DNA of 64,000 nt, taken from assembly GCF_002836505.1 (NCBI RefSeq), contig NZ_PJBF01000047.1:1-64000 (forward strand), read 5' to 3'. Both the position numbers and the translations under genes were made by a program. Numbering within the stretch: the stretch's first letter is position 1; each line of letters starts with the position of its first letter. This document shows, one piece after another, positions 17,875-28,063 of this stretch. The DNA comes from Psychrobacter sp. Choline-02u-9 (lineage in GTDB: Bacteria > Pseudomonadota > Gammaproteobacteria > Pseudomonadales > Moraxellaceae). The notes below the pieces were generated by a model. It saw only the letters and a list, made by a program, of their open reading frames with translations. It did not search any database and was not told the origin of the DNA.

Positions 17875-18027
17875 ATATTACTAGTCGTCAAAAATGATTA
17901 TTATAGAATTGAGTATATAAAATTGTGTAAGTCTGAACGCTATGTATTTAGTATTTTGCTCATAGATAGTCATATCTCAATAGCTATGTCTAAATAATCT
18001 ATATTTAATTATCTGGTCAAGAATATC

Positions 18028-18059
18028 AAAAGCCCAGCAATAGTATATTGCTGGGCTTT
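18028..18059. terminator. terminator after pal
   Basis: The arms AAAGCCCAGCAATA and its exact complement surround a 3-nt loop. It follows the minus-strand pal stop. Confidence 0.85.
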
Positions 18060-18100
18060 AATTAAACTATCAAACTCTATAAATAACGCTAAATCACAAT

Positions 18101-18619
18101 TTAGTAAGACAGCTCAGCACGACGGTTTTGTGCATACGCGTCTTCAGTGTTACCAGCTGCTGCAGGGCGCTCTTCACCATAGCTAATCACACGGATGTTG
18201 TTTGCAGTGACACCTTGAGCAGCTAGGTAGTTACGTGCAGCTTGTGCGCGTCGCTCACCTAGTGCCATGTTATATTCACGGCTACCACGCTCATCAGTAT
18301 GACCTGCAATAACGACAGTAGCTGCTGGGTTTGAATTTAATAGGCTTACGTGTTGGTTAAGGACGCTCGCTGATTGAGCAGTAATTTCACTGCTATCAAA
18401 GGCAAAGTAGACCACTGCTTGAATATTCTCAGCGCCAGTAATGACAGCGTTTGAGTTATCAACGATAACCGCACCATTGTAGCCAACTTGTCCACCTGGA
18501 ATACCTAGCGGGGCAACGACAACTTCTGAGGTAGAACGCTTGGTAGCACAACCAGTGGTTAGTGCAACGGCGCTTGATAATACAGCAAGAACAGCGATCT
18601 TAGAAAAACTGATTGACAT
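18101..18619 (-). CDS. pal: peptidoglycan-associated lipoprotein
   Basis: A 172-residue outer-membrane lipoprotein of the Tol-Pal system, which ties the outer membrane to peptidoglycan. The lipobox LTTGC puts the lipidated Cys at 24. The OmpA-like domain occupies about 70-172 with AGHTDERGSREYNMALGERRA, which contains the diaminopimelate-binding Asp and Arg. The start has AGGAG 7 nt upstream. The other tol genes are not in the window on either side. Confidence 0.9.
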   Translation of the reverse strand: MSISFSKIAVLAVLSSAVALTTGCATKRSTSEVVVAPLGIPGGQVGYNGAVIVDNSNAVITGAENIQAVVYFAFDSSEITAQSASVLNQHVSLLNSNPAATVVIAGHTDERGSREYNMALGERRAQAARNYLAAQGVTANNIRVISYGEERPAAAGNTEDAYAQNRRAELSY

Positions 18620-18760
18620 GACGAGCTCCTAAAATTTTAATTAAATTTGTTTTTTTAAACTGCTTCCGATAAAACTTAGGCAATCTCTATCTATAATATA
18701 CTAAATGTTAATTTATGTAAGTATTTTTACTGTAAATTACGATAGATAAAATCGAGCGTA

Positions 18761-19369
18761 TTACCAGCGGTGCTTGCCCCAGTTTTCAGGGTTGGCCCAG
18801 TAATCAGCATTGAGCCAATTTGGGAGTTGTTTGTAGTCATATAGATTAAATTGCCAAAGCGTCGCAGTAACGGTTGATGAGGTAATAGATTGAATGTCAT
18901 CAATATTTAGAGATGGCTCACTCAATATATCAAATGGCGTAAAGCCATAAGGTTTCAAATCTATCGAGCTATCTAATGCAATAAGCAAATGCGCGGCATA
19001 CAGGTCACGGTAGCGCATCAGTAGCGGCACATAGTGTTGAGTCAGCTCTTCTGACAAGGTAGGCAGCCAAAAGCAAGCAAGCTCATAACGATCAGGTACA
19101 TGCTGTTTAGCAAGATCTGATAACGTTGATAAGTGTCGTGCGTTCAGCCTTGCTTCAGTGTTCTCATTAGTAGATGTAGTATCGTCAAGTTGTGCTTGTA
19201 GTGCTAATAAATCTGCATTGTTATGTGTTACCCATAATGCTTCATTATTATTTTTGTTATGCTCAGGTGACAGTTCTGTCTGAGTCGTCAATGAGGGTAG
19301 TAATGCATCAACATACTCTATAAGCAAAGGTAGGGTAATGTCTGCACGTTTCACCGTAATTTTTGTCAT
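18761..19369 (-). CDS. conserved hypothetical protein, possibly DUF6231
   Basis: A 202-residue soluble protein with no signal peptide or transmembrane segment. The N-terminal two thirds are acidic and variable. The centre has a Leu-rich helical stretch (ACFWLPTLSEELTQHYVPLL). The end is aromatic and rich in Trp/Asn (LPNWLNADYWANPENWGKHRW), a kind of ending I associate with DUF6231 proteins next to pal in other gammaproteobacteria, but I am not sure. I do not recognise a function. It lies 141 bp upstream of pal on the same strand. Confidence 0.6.
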   Translation of the reverse strand: MTKITVKRADITLPLLIEYVDALLPSLTTQTELSPEHNKNNNEALWVTHNNADLLALQAQLDDTTSTNENTEARLNARHLSTLSDLAKQHVPDRYELACFWLPTLSEELTQHYVPLLMRYRDLYAAHLLIALDSSIDLKPYGFTPFDILSEPSLNIDDIQSITSSTVTATLWQFNLYDYKQLPNWLNADYWANPENWGKHRW

Positions 19370-19745
19370 ATAATAGGCCGTTAGTCAAATGATTGGTCAT
19401 CAGTATGACTATTAAATCATTTTCAACGACATTATCCAATTGATAACGTATGTTTCATATTCAAATCATATTGAACCGACGATATCTTACTTTACATACT
19501 TGAAATTTAGCGATTTAGGTCAATCTAGCTATAAGCTTAAAGAGAAAGTCAAATTAGTAATAAAAATTAGCTTAATCATTGCAAAGTTATGTGTATATGC
19601 TTAGCTGATTAGTTAGCCTAAAGACTAAGTCTTTATTTGCACTAGAGCCTTCTGCAAATAGCGAAATGATATTACTCATTATTATATTGCTTATCCCTAG
19701 TAAAACTACCTTATAACCAAATCACTGATAATAATAGGACACCAT
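19370..19745. other. divergent promoter region with a degenerate repeat fragment
   Basis: A 376-bp gap between the divergent hypothetical gene and pepN. Around 19468-19490 the bases resemble one terminal part of the element at 917-1024 (ATATTGAACCGAC shared), suggesting a decayed copy. The end carries AATAGGACACC before the pepN ATG. Nothing else is evident. Confidence 0.35.
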
Positions 19746-22388
19746 ATGTCTACTGCTGAAACTGATGCACAAATCATCAATCCTGAAATGCCAGATGTGC
19801 CGCCCCATGCGCCAAGTAAGATTAACTTAAAAGACTATACCAAACCAAGTTTTGATGTCGAGACAGTACATTTAGATATTAAGCTGTTTGAAGACTATGC
19901 GCAGGTAGACAGTACGCTTGAGATGGTACGTCAGACAGCAGGGGATATCGTCTTATTTGGTGAGTCATTAGAGCTGCTAACGATTACGATGAATGGTAAG
20001 ACGCTGAGCACTGAGGATTATCAGCAGGAAGCAGGCAAGCTGACGATTTATAATGCCCCTGAGCGAGCTACTTTAGACATTCAAGTACGTATCTGTCCGC
20101 AGACCAATACGGCGCTTGAAGGCTTATATATGGCAGGCAGTGGCGACGACACGATGTTTGTGACTCAGTGCGAGCCAGAGGGTTTCCGTAAGATTACTTT
20201 TTATCCTGATCGCCCTGATGTGTTGGCGATATTTACCACGCGACTTGAAGCAGATAAGCGCTATCCGACGTTGTTGGCCAATGGTAACTTAGTCGAAGCA
20301 GGCGAAGTGGCCGATGCACCAGACCGCCATTATGCCATCTGGCACGATCCAACCAATAAGCCAAGCTATCTATTTGCCTGTGTGGTAGCCGATTTAGATG
20401 TATTGACAGATTCTTATACGACTAGCGAAGGTCGAGAAGTATTGCTTGAGTTGTATGCCAAGTCTGCTGATATCGATAAATGTGATGTCGGTATGCAAGC
20501 CCTAAAAGATGCGATGAGATGGGATGAGGTCAATTACGGGCGAGCCTACGATCTAGATCGCTACATGATTGTGGCGGTAAGCCAATTCAATATGGGTGCA
20601 ATGGAAAATAAAGGTTTGAATATTTTTAACACCGCTTGTGTGTTATCTAGCCCTGAAACGACCACCGATGCTCGTAGTTTTAGCGTAAAAGCCATTATCG
20701 CTCATGAGTACTTTCATAACTGGACTGGTAACCGTATTACTTGCCGTGATTGGTTTCAGCTTTGTTTAAAAGAAGGCTTTACCGTTTACCGTGATCAGTC
20801 ATTCTCAGCAGACCAACAGTCAAGCGCGGTACAGCGTATTGATGACGTAGCGACCTTGCGTGCCCATCAATTCAGCGAAGATGCAGGCCCATTAGCGCAT
20901 CCAGTACGTCCAGAGAGCTTCGTTGAGATTAATAATTTTTATACAACGACTGTCTATGAGAAAGGCGCTGAAATTGTACGCATGATTGCTAATACGTTAG
21001 GGCCAGATGATTTCCGCAAAGGAACAGATGAGTATTTCCGTCGCTATGATGGACAAGCGGTAACGGTTGAGGACTTTTTATCAGCACTTAGTATCACTGA
21101 TGACAAAATCGAGAATTTCATTGATTGGTATCGTCAACCTGGTACGCCAGTGGTATCAGGTTCTCAAACCTATGATAGCGCAGCACAGACGCTGATCATC
21201 ACTTTGAATCAGCAAACACGCCATGTTAAAGGCTTTGATGCACCAAAACCATTGCCGATACCTGTAGCAACGGCATTGTTTGATAAAGACTCAGGCGCTA
21301 TCGTCGCTGAGCGTATGTTATTGCTTGACGAGGCGACGCAAACCTTTGTCTTTGAAAATATAGCGAGCGAGCCTGTTGTGTCATTACTACGTGACTTTAG
21401 CGCGCCAGTCCAGCTCACTTATGACTATCAAGATGCAGACTTAGCGTTTTTGCTTAAGCATGAAACCAATGGGTTTAACCGCTGGCAAGTAACTCAAATG
21501 CTGGTAAATCGTATTTTGCTGCAAGGCCAAGGTACGAAGAGCAGCCCTGATGTATACCTAGAAGCATTAGCGCAGACACTGCCTGTCTTAGCAGCTGATG
21601 ATGCGATGCTAGCGGCACGATTGCTTGATATTCCATCAGCGCAAGAGCTGGCTTCTGCTATTTCTAAAGACTACGATCCAGTGTTGGTTAAAGAGCAGCG
21701 CGATGGGCTATACAAGCAAGTGGCTGATAAGTTAAAAGGCCAATGGGCTGAGCTTTACAAAAACCTGCCAATGCAGTCTTATGAGGATAGCGCTGAAGCT
21801 CGAGGCATTCGTGCGCTGCGTAATGTCGTACTCGATATGGCATTGACGGCCAATGTGGATGATGCGGCAGACTGGGCACAGCAGCAGTATGACAATGCGA
21901 GCTGTATGACTGAGCGCTTTGGTGCATTGAAGACCATGGTCAATCATCAATTGACAGGTGCAGATAAGTACTTAGCAGACTTCTATGAGCGTTTCCAAGC
22001 AAATGATTTGGTTATCGATCTGTGGTTCAGTGTCCAAGCTGCCGCCGACGATGTGACACCTGATATGGTCAAGTCGCTACTAACGCACACGGACTTTGAT
22101 TGGAATACGCCTAACCGTGTCCGCTCAGTTATCAGCGCTTTTAGCTCGCAACCGACGGTACTTTGGACGGCAGAAGGTTTAGAGATGTATACAGGCGTGA
22201 TTCAAAAATTAGATGATGCCAATCCTGTGTTAGCGTCACGCTTATTGCAAGTACTGGCCCGCTGGAATACGTTGGCTGAGCCTCGTCGTCAAATGGCGCA
22301 TGAGCAGCTGGTTGATTTACAAAAGAATGTCTCATCTAAGCATGTGCTCGAAAGCTTAGAGAGCGTGTTAGGTGCTGCAAATAGTTAA
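19746..22388 (+). CDS. pepN: aminopeptidase N (M1 family)
   Basis: A cytoplasmic zinc aminopeptidase of 880 residues, close to the E. coli length. GAMEN (284-288) recognises the substrate N-terminus; HEYFH (320-324) and Glu343 bind zinc, with Glu321 as the catalytic base. The Tyr of the TTTVYEKGAE stretch later in the domain stabilises the transition state. The C-terminal half is the helical PepN domain. It releases N-terminal residues in peptide turnover. It stands alone and ends at a bidirectional terminator shared with aroG. Confidence 0.95.
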   Translation: MSTAETDAQIINPEMPDVPPHAPSKINLKDYTKPSFDVETVHLDIKLFEDYAQVDSTLEMVRQTAGDIVLFGESLELLTITMNGKTLSTEDYQQEAGKLTIYNAPERATLDIQVRICPQTNTALEGLYMAGSGDDTMFVTQCEPEGFRKITFYPDRPDVLAIFTTRLEADKRYPTLLANGNLVEAGEVADAPDRHYAIWHDPTNKPSYLFACVVADLDVLTDSYTTSEGREVLLELYAKSADIDKCDVGMQALKDAMRWDEVNYGRAYDLDRYMIVAVSQFNMGAMENKGLNIFNTACVLSSPETTTDARSFSVKAIIAHEYFHNWTGNRITCRDWFQLCLKEGFTVYRDQSFSADQQSSAVQRIDDVATLRAHQFSEDAGPLAHPVRPESFVEINNFYTTTVYEKGAEIVRMIANTLGPDDFRKGTDEYFRRYDGQAVTVEDFLSALSITDDKIENFIDWYRQPGTPVVSGSQTYDSAAQTLIITLNQQTRHVKGFDAPKPLPIPVATALFDKDSGAIVAERMLLLDEATQTFVFENIASEPVVSLLRDFSAPVQLTYDYQDADLAFLLKHETNGFNRWQVTQMLVNRILLQGQGTKSSPDVYLEALAQTLPVLAADDAMLAARLLDIPSAQELASAISKDYDPVLVKEQRDGLYKQVADKLKGQWAELYKNLPMQSYEDSAEARGIRALRNVVLDMALTANVDDAADWAQQQYDNASCMTERFGALKTMVNHQLTGADKYLADFYERFQANDLVIDLWFSVQAAADDVTPDMVKSLLTHTDFDWNTPNRVRSVISAFSSQPTVLWTAEGLEMYTGVIQKLDDANPVLASRLLQVLARWNTLAEPRRQMAHEQLVDLQKNVSSKHVLESLESVLGAANS

Positions 22389-22548
22389 TTAAGAGCAGTG
22401 CAATATGCATTGAAATGCAATATTAATGTTATAAAAATACTAATGTAAAAATAAGGCTAGCTCTGACCAATTAACGAAACATGTATCGTTGCTGGTCATT
22501 GCTAATCAAATTTTAGAATAGAGTGTTTCTTATAGAATGTTCATAAAT

Positions 22549-22586
22549 AAAAAGCCCCTTTCGCACTGATGCGCAAGGGGCTTTTT
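22549..22586. terminator. bidirectional terminator between pepN and aroG
   Basis: AAAAAGCCCCTT pairs with AAGGGGCTTTTT around a 14-nt loop, with A and T runs on the two sides. Confidence 0.9.
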
Positions 22587-22622
22587 ATTGTTTGCTCGAC
22601 GATAAATTATCGTGGATAGCTA

Positions 22623-23705
22623 TTAGCGATTTGGTAGCACATCTTTTACCATATCACGTAAGTCACGTAGTGCTGTGACGGTGCTATCCCAATCTAGGCA
22701 ACCATCGGTGATAGATTTGCCGTACTCAAGCTGGCTTAAATCAGCAGTCAATTTTTGATTGCCGCCTTTTAAGTGACTCTCAATCATCATACCGATAATT
22801 GATTTATTGCCATTTTGAATTTGTTCGGCGACGTTTTTGATAACCATCGGTTGTAGGTAAGGGTCTTTACCTGAGTTAGCATGACTTGAGTCAATCATAA
22901 TCTTGCTATTGGTTTTGCCTTTTGCCAGCTCGTTTTCAACTTGGGCTACCGCAGTTTCATCATAGTTAGGTTTACCGTTACCACCACGAAGTACCACGTG
23001 CGCGTAAGGATTACCTTTAGATTTGATGATAGAGACTTTACCATCTGACGATAGACCTAAGAAACTATGACCTTCTTTAACCGCTTGCATGGCATTTACA
23101 GCAACTGTCATACCACCATCAGTACCGTTCTTAAAGCCAACTGGGCATGATAAACCAGAGCTCATTTCGCGATGCGTTTGGCTCTCAGTGGTACGTGCAC
23201 CAATGGCTGACCAACTGATTAGATCCTGAATGTACTGCGGCGTATTTGGATCAAGTGCTTCGGTCGCGCAAGGTAGACCTTTTTCATTCAAATCAAGTAG
23301 CAATTTACGAGCCGTGCGCAAGCCTTTTTCTATATCAAAGCTGTCATTCATGTCAGGGTCGTTGATCATGCCTTTCCAGCCAACCGTCGTACGAGGTTTT
23401 TCAAAATAAACACGCATGACCACAAATACACTGTCTTCGATTTCTTTTGCCAATACGGCTAAACGATCGGCATATTCGTGAGCGGCTTTGATATCGTGAA
23501 TAGAGCAAGGGCCAATGACCACAAACAAACGCTTGTCTTTACCATCCAAGATATCTTGAATAGTATTACGACCTTTTAGTACGGTGTTATACGCGTCGTC
23601 TGACAGAGGCAGCTCGGCTTTTAGCTCGGCGGGGGTAATCAAAGGAATAAATTTTTCAATATTCACGTCGTCAATATCTGCATTATGGGTAACTGATGTT
23701 GTCAT
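22623..23705 (-). CDS. aroG: 3-deoxy-7-phosphoheptulonate synthase, type I alpha
   Basis: A 360-residue DAHP synthase that joins phosphoenolpyruvate and erythrose 4-phosphate, the entry step of aromatic amino-acid synthesis. It shows VIGPCSIHD (metal Cys), the KPRTTVGWKG loop, ARTTESQTHREMSSGLS, GFKNGTDG, and DSSHANSGK with the metal-binding His. The length fits the E. coli AroG/F/H enzymes, which are feedback-inhibited; which amino acid inhibits this one cannot be read. An operator-like palindrome lies about 155 bp upstream. Confidence 0.93.
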   Translation of the reverse strand: MTTSVTHNADIDDVNIEKFIPLITPAELKAELPLSDDAYNTVLKGRNTIQDILDGKDKRLFVVIGPCSIHDIKAAHEYADRLAVLAKEIEDSVFVVMRVYFEKPRTTVGWKGMINDPDMNDSFDIEKGLRTARKLLLDLNEKGLPCATEALDPNTPQYIQDLISWSAIGARTTESQTHREMSSGLSCPVGFKNGTDGGMTVAVNAMQAVKEGHSFLGLSSDGKVSIIKSKGNPYAHVVLRGGNGKPNYDETAVAQVENELAKGKTNSKIMIDSSHANSGKDPYLQPMVIKNVAEQIQNGNKSIIGMMIESHLKGGNQKLTADLSQLEYGKSITDGCLDWDSTVTALRDLRDMVKDVLPNR

Positions 23706-23860
23706 GGTTATATATCGTCTAGCTGATTTATAGGAACATTCATTATGCGGACAAAAGTGTTGGTTGACAAGGGTAGTCGAGCAGTTAATTGACTGATAAC
23801 TGGAATGAGAAAACTAAAACTTAGTTATACTTATAGAGACTTAGCATGATATTTGACGTT

Positions 23861-23876
23861 CTAAATGCACGTTTAG
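23861..23876 (-). promoter_or_regulatory. possible TyrR-like operator upstream of aroG
   Basis: The palindrome CTAAATGCACGTTTAG contains TAAA-N6-TTTA, the core of the TyrR box. On the minus strand it lies just before a plausible -10 (TATAAG or TATAAC near 23830). Assignment to TyrR/PhhR is inference; the outer TG/CA of the consensus are absent. The remaining part of the 23706-24134 gap shows no gene. Confidence 0.35.
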
Positions 23877-24134
23877 CATTTGGTTTTTCTATCTATTAAT
23901 AAGAGTTGGTTGAGTTTTTGATGCATAACGCTCAGATTTTATGCGTGAATTTCGCTATTTGTATCATCGTCAAGTATGATAGCAACATTAGCGATGGGTG
24001 GCCCAAACTGTGGCATTAAAACAGTACGGATGAGTGTGCACATTATCCGTGATGCTGTATCGCTGATTTATTACGTTATATTTTATAATAACGGTTTATT
24101 TTATTTTGTGTATTTCTAATATCGAGAGCTTGTC

Positions 24135-25451
24135 ATGACAGATTCTGCTACGTCTCATCACCATACTGACCTCATTCATCAAGCCGAGACGGATTCTCAA
24201 GTACCAAATATAAATGCTATGCCGCTAGTGATAGGCATCGTCGCAGGTGAGGTATCTGGTGACAGCTTAGGCGCAGATTTTATGCGGCAAATGAATAATC
24301 TACGTGATGATATTGTCTGGGTAGGCGTAGGCGGTACAAAGATGCAGGCGCAAGGGCTACAGAGTATTTTCCCGTTAGAGCGCTTGGCAGTGATGGGTCT
24401 GGTTGAGGTCATGTCGCAGCTACCCGATTTGCTCAAAGCGCGCCGCGAGCTACTGAGCGCATTTAAGGTTGCCAATATTGATTGGTTCGTCGGTATTGAT
24501 GCACCTGACTTTAATTTACGAGTATCCAAAAAACTAAAGCCCCAAGGCGTGTTCTGTGTGCAGTACGTCAGTCCTTCTATCTGGGCGTGGCGCGAGTCGC
24601 GTATTCATAATATTAAAGCGGCGACCAATTTGGTGCTATGTCTATTCCCGTTTGAGTTGCCAGTTTATGAGCGACATAACCATCCAGCGATCTGTGTGGG
24701 CCATCCATTACTACGAACCATTGATCAGACCCTTATCGATACACCAATCAATCAACGTCGCAGTGAGCTCGTTTGGGACAATGATGGGTTGCAGCAGTTC
24801 TTCATCGAACGCTTCGATGATGTGAGTCAGCTTATTTGTGTGATGCCAGGCTCTAGGCGCGGTGAAATTACAGCCATTTTGCCATTGATGCTTGATGGCA
24901 TCCAAAAGTTAATCCTGTTAGATCCTAAGCTGTGCTTTATTATTCCAACGGTCGATCAAAACCATCAATATATTGTGCAAGAAGTGATCGACCAACGCTC
25001 AGAACAGCTACGTGCAGCAATTGTAGTGGTCTACGATGATACCCAGCCAGAATTTAGCCAACATGCCATGGCGGCATCAGATATTGTGATGCTGGCATCT
25101 GGGACAGCAACGCTGGAGGCAATGCTGCTTGAACGTCCGATGGTAGTGGTCTATCAATTAAATCAGCTGACTTACCAAATAGCCAAGCGTCTGGTAAAAG
25201 TACCATATGTGGCATTGCCTAATATATTGGCTAATGCGCCAATCGTACCTGAGCTGATTCAAGAGCAGGCGAGCGGTGACAATATCTGCCGCACCGTAAT
25301 GCGATTGCTGCAACCACGCGCTTATGCCGAGCAATTACACGACTTACTAGTGACAAAGCAGTCGCTACAACAGCAAAGTAACCATGAGCCTGCAAACAGC
25401 GTGATTGAACAGTGGTTTATTCAAAATACCGATACCGTCAATCCTAATTAA
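24135..25451 (+). CDS. lpxB: lipid-A-disaccharide synthase
   Basis: A glycosyltransferase family 19 enzyme of 438 residues that joins UDP-2,3-diacylglucosamine and lipid X to lipid A disaccharide at the inner membrane. It carries [18 protein letters not shown] near residue 32, [22 protein letters not shown]-type and MPGSRRGEI motifs, and [21 protein letters not shown]. It is longer than the usual 380 because of a polar N-terminal extension of about 28 residues and an insertion near 200. An internal ATG at 24216 would remove the extension. It is followed after 22 nt by rnhB, a common pairing. Confidence 0.93.
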   Translation: MTDSATSHHHTDLIHQAETDSQVPNINAMPLVIGIVAGEVSGDSLGADFMRQMNNLRDDIVWVGVGGTKMQAQGLQSIFPLERLAVMGLVEVMSQLPDLLKARRELLSAFKVANIDWFVGIDAPDFNLRVSKKLKPQGVFCVQYVSPSIWAWRESRIHNIKAATNLVLCLFPFELPVYERHNHPAICVGHPLLRTIDQTLIDTPINQRRSELVWDNDGLQQFFIERFDDVSQLICVMPGSRRGEITAILPLMLDGIQKLILLDPKLCFIIPTVDQNHQYIVQEVIDQRSEQLRAAIVVVYDDTQPEFSQHAMAASDIVMLASGTATLEAMLLERPMVVVYQLNQLTYQIAKRLVKVPYVALPNILANAPIVPELIQEQASGDNICRTVMRLLQPRAYAEQLHDLLVTKQSLQQQSNHEPANSVIEQWFIQNTDTVNPN

Positions 25452-25473
25452 ACGAGAAAGACCTTTTAATATT

Positions 25474-26352
25474 ATGCATATCAACCAACATACAGAAAGC
25501 TCAGTTCAAACGATTGACATCAATATTGAGCATATTGATGTGAAAGGACAATATATACAGTTAGCAGCGCCCATACGTTTATATGGGCAAATGAATACCG
25601 CTGAGCTGCTTACCCAATATCTCAGTTATGATAACCAAGAGACAGAGCAGTCAATACTGCAAATCGGCGTTGATGAAGCAGGACGTGGGCCATTACTAGG
25701 TAGTGTCAATGTGGCGGCGGCAATATTACCTGCGACCTGGTCAGGATTGATTGAGGAACAACCGCTCAAAGACACGCCGTTATCGATACTGACAGATTCC
25801 AAACAACTGAGTGAAAAAAAGCGCGATATCCTTTATCCATTGGTGCAACAGCATGCTATCGGTTATATCATCGCTGATATACCAGCAGCAGTAATCGATC
25901 AAGTGAATATCTTGCAGGCAACAATGCTTGGTATGCGCTTATGTACTGAATCGTTGCTAGAAGTGATTTTTGAAAAATTTTCGACTACTGGAAATGTTAA
26001 CAGCACGTTGCTCGATCAATTAAAGATCGAAGTACTATTTGATGGAAATCGTTGCCCTGAGTTGAACTATGATAGCTTTAAACATTTAAAGGTAGCGCCA
26101 TCTGCGATTGATTGTCAAGCATGGGTAAAAGGCGACGCGCGTCATACTAGTATTGCAGCGGCCAGTATATTAGCAAAAGTAAGTCGTGATGAGACGATGT
26201 ATGCACTGGATGCTCAATATCCGGAATATGGTATTGCCAAACACAAAGGCTATCCGACGCGCGCGCACATGGAAGCAATCGAAAAATATGGTGTCTTGCC
26301 AACGCATAGACGTAGTTTTGCACCAGTGAGAAAAGCGCTAGAAATACAGTAG
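25474..26352 (+). CDS. rnhB: ribonuclease HII, with N-terminal extension
   Basis: Cleaves the RNA strand of RNA/DNA hybrids and misincorporated ribonucleotides. The catalytic DEDD set is visible: [21 protein letters not shown] and [22 protein letters not shown]. At 292 residues it is much longer than the usual 200-220: about 65 extra residues precede the first motif, and an insertion lies around [12 protein letters not shown]. The frame is open upstream into lpxB (ATG 25405), but ATG 25474 avoids the overlap; ATG 25591 would give a near-normal length. The ribosome site is weak for all of these. Confidence 0.88.
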   Translation: MHINQHTESSVQTIDINIEHIDVKGQYIQLAAPIRLYGQMNTAELLTQYLSYDNQETEQSILQIGVDEAGRGPLLGSVNVAAAILPATWSGLIEEQPLKDTPLSILTDSKQLSEKKRDILYPLVQQHAIGYIIADIPAAVIDQVNILQATMLGMRLCTESLLEVIFEKFSTTGNVNSTLLDQLKIEVLFDGNRCPELNYDSFKHLKVAPSAIDCQAWVKGDARHTSIAAASILAKVSRDETMYALDAQYPEYGIAKHKGYPTRAHMEAIEKYGVLPTHRRSFAPVRKALEIQ

Positions 26353-26496
26353 CTATAAACAAGTGACTATAGAAACATGTTCATGAAAAAATGACTGTAT
26401 AGCGGAGACAAAAGAATCGTACTTTATAGATGATATCTTTGCCTTGGAAATAGCTTAAGCATAGTGTTGATTTATAGACCTAAAAAGAAACCTGTT

Positions 26497-26526
26497 ACTT
26501 GCAATCAGCGAGTAGCAAGTTTTTTA
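26497..26526 (+). terminator. terminator after rnhB
   Basis: ACTTGC pairs with GCAAGT, 12 nt apart, followed by a T run. The rest of the 26353-26673 gap holds only the leader of the next gene. Confidence 0.6.
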
Positions 26527-26673
26527 CAAAATAATGAGCAAAAGTTCATAACTTGTAATACAATAGACATTATATTGAAATAAAACACTGTTAAATCAAT
26601 CACTAACTACCCTGTAACTGATTTTTATTCTCATTGCTTTTCACAAGCAGGTTATTACTTTATAGGATGAGCG

Positions 26674-27927
26674 ATGACTTCTTATACTTCTCAAAAAAAT
26701 CTTGCGGCAGTGCTATTTTTAACGATATTCCTCAGCGCGTGCGGCGGAGGTGGGGATTCTGATAGCAGTTCTACATCTGCTAATACACCAGACAGTTCAC
26801 AAAATGATGAAACAGCCCAGCCAACAACGTCGGAACCTATCATTTCTGCACCGATTATAGCGACACCAACTAGTCAAGGTGACGAGCCAAGCGATGGTAC
26901 TCCTAACGCTGGTGATAATGGGTCAGCTGATAATAATGTACAAGCAGCATTAAGTGCAAATAATCAGTTCAGTCTAGCAAGAACCAGCTGTGGTCTAAAT
27001 GGTTTATCCGTTGATACAGAATTAGACGATATTGCCATTCAGCACGCAAATTACATTAAATATGTATTTGCCAATAGCTCACCAACCAGCTTTAACGCGC
27101 ATTTTGAAAATGAAATCAGCGATATTGCTAGTGTGACAGGTTCTAACAATCCTTTTTTCAGTGGATTAGATTTGGCAGATCGATTGATCAATGCAGACTA
27201 TGGCAACTCTCAATATGGTGTCACTGAAAACATTGCCCAGTCTGTCTATTACAGCTCGGCAGGCAATTTTTTGAGTACAGAAGCCGTGGCAAGCTCTATG
27301 GCAAAGTCGTTGTTGTCAGCGCCTTATCATCTACGCTCTTTAATGTTGCCAACTTCAGGCGTAGTAGGAACAGGGATGGTTACCTATACGCCTAGTAGTA
27401 AAAATGCTGCTAACAATAAAGGCTATGTTTTGGTAAGCAATGCTGCAGGGACAAAAACTACGACAAATAAAACGTTTGAAGGTGTTTTTACGTATCCATG
27501 TCAAGATGTGACGGGGACAGTTACTGCACTTTATAACGAAACCCCAAATCCAGTCAGAGGCTCTGGGCGCAATTTACGTACTGATCCTATCGGACAGCCG
27601 GTTTATATCAACATGCCATCCGCTGATAAAGTTAAAGTGAGTAACGTTAAATTCCGAGATGTGCAGCGTAATATAGATGTGCCGACTCAATTGCTTGATT
27701 CTGACAATGATCCGTACAAAGGTACGAATTATGCGCTACCAACAAATGAAGCATTTATTTTGCCATTAACGGATGCGCTGAAAAGCTGTGAATCAGGTAG
27801 TAATAAAGGTGGTAATTGTGGACTTTATGGTAATAGCGAATATAAGGTCAGCTTTGATATTTTGGTTGACGATAAAACATTAGAGCAGCAGTCATTTACG
27901 TTTACTACTGGTAAGGTAAATTACTAA
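26674..27927 (+). CDS. CAP/SCP-domain lipoprotein
   Basis: A 417-residue exported lipoprotein. The lipobox LSAC puts the lipidated Cys at 23, followed by a Gly run and a Ser/Thr/Pro/Asp-rich linker to about residue 90. The CAP-like domain follows (about 92-270): an N-terminal Cys/Leu pair, DIAIQHANYIKYV, NAHFENE, TENIAQSVYY and PYHLRSLML match the order of the CAP His/Glu sites. The C-terminal part (270-417) is a further beta-type region ending in SFTFTTGKV. CAP proteins bind lipids or act in the envelope; the role here is unknown. AGGATGAGCG precedes the ATG. Confidence 0.72.
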   Translation: MTSYTSQKNLAAVLFLTIFLSACGGGGDSDSSSTSANTPDSSQNDETAQPTTSEPIISAPIIATPTSQGDEPSDGTPNAGDNGSADNNVQAALSANNQFSLARTSCGLNGLSVDTELDDIAIQHANYIKYVFANSSPTSFNAHFENEISDIASVTGSNNPFFSGLDLADRLINADYGNSQYGVTENIAQSVYYSSAGNFLSTEAVASSMAKSLLSAPYHLRSLMLPTSGVVGTGMVTYTPSSKNAANNKGYVLVSNAAGTKTTTNKTFEGVFTYPCQDVTGTVTALYNETPNPVRGSGRNLRTDPIGQPVYINMPSADKVKVSNVKFRDVQRNIDVPTQLLDSDNDPYKGTNYALPTNEAFILPLTDALKSCESGSNKGGNCGLYGNSEYKVSFDILVDDKTLEQQSFTFTTGKVNY

Positions 27928-27961
27928 TAATCATTTAATACGCTCTAAATATTGATCGTAA

Positions 27962-28005
27962 AAAAGAAGGTCTGAACCAGTGATATGATTCAGACCTTCT
28001 TTTTA
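27962..28005. terminator. bidirectional terminator between the CAP lipoprotein and DUF924 genes
   Basis: The 16-nt arm AAAAAGAAGGTCTGAA has its exact complement 12 nt downstream, with A and T runs outside. Confidence 0.9.
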
Positions 28006-28063
28006 TGTAATAATTTTTTGTGTAATAACTTTAATTATCTTCGTACAATACTAGGAATGTGGC

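Noticed and set aside
23873..23926. Short frame (17 codons) upstream of aroG as an attenuator leader peptide
   Set aside because: It has no run of Phe, Tyr or Trp codons and no alternative terminator hairpin behind it.
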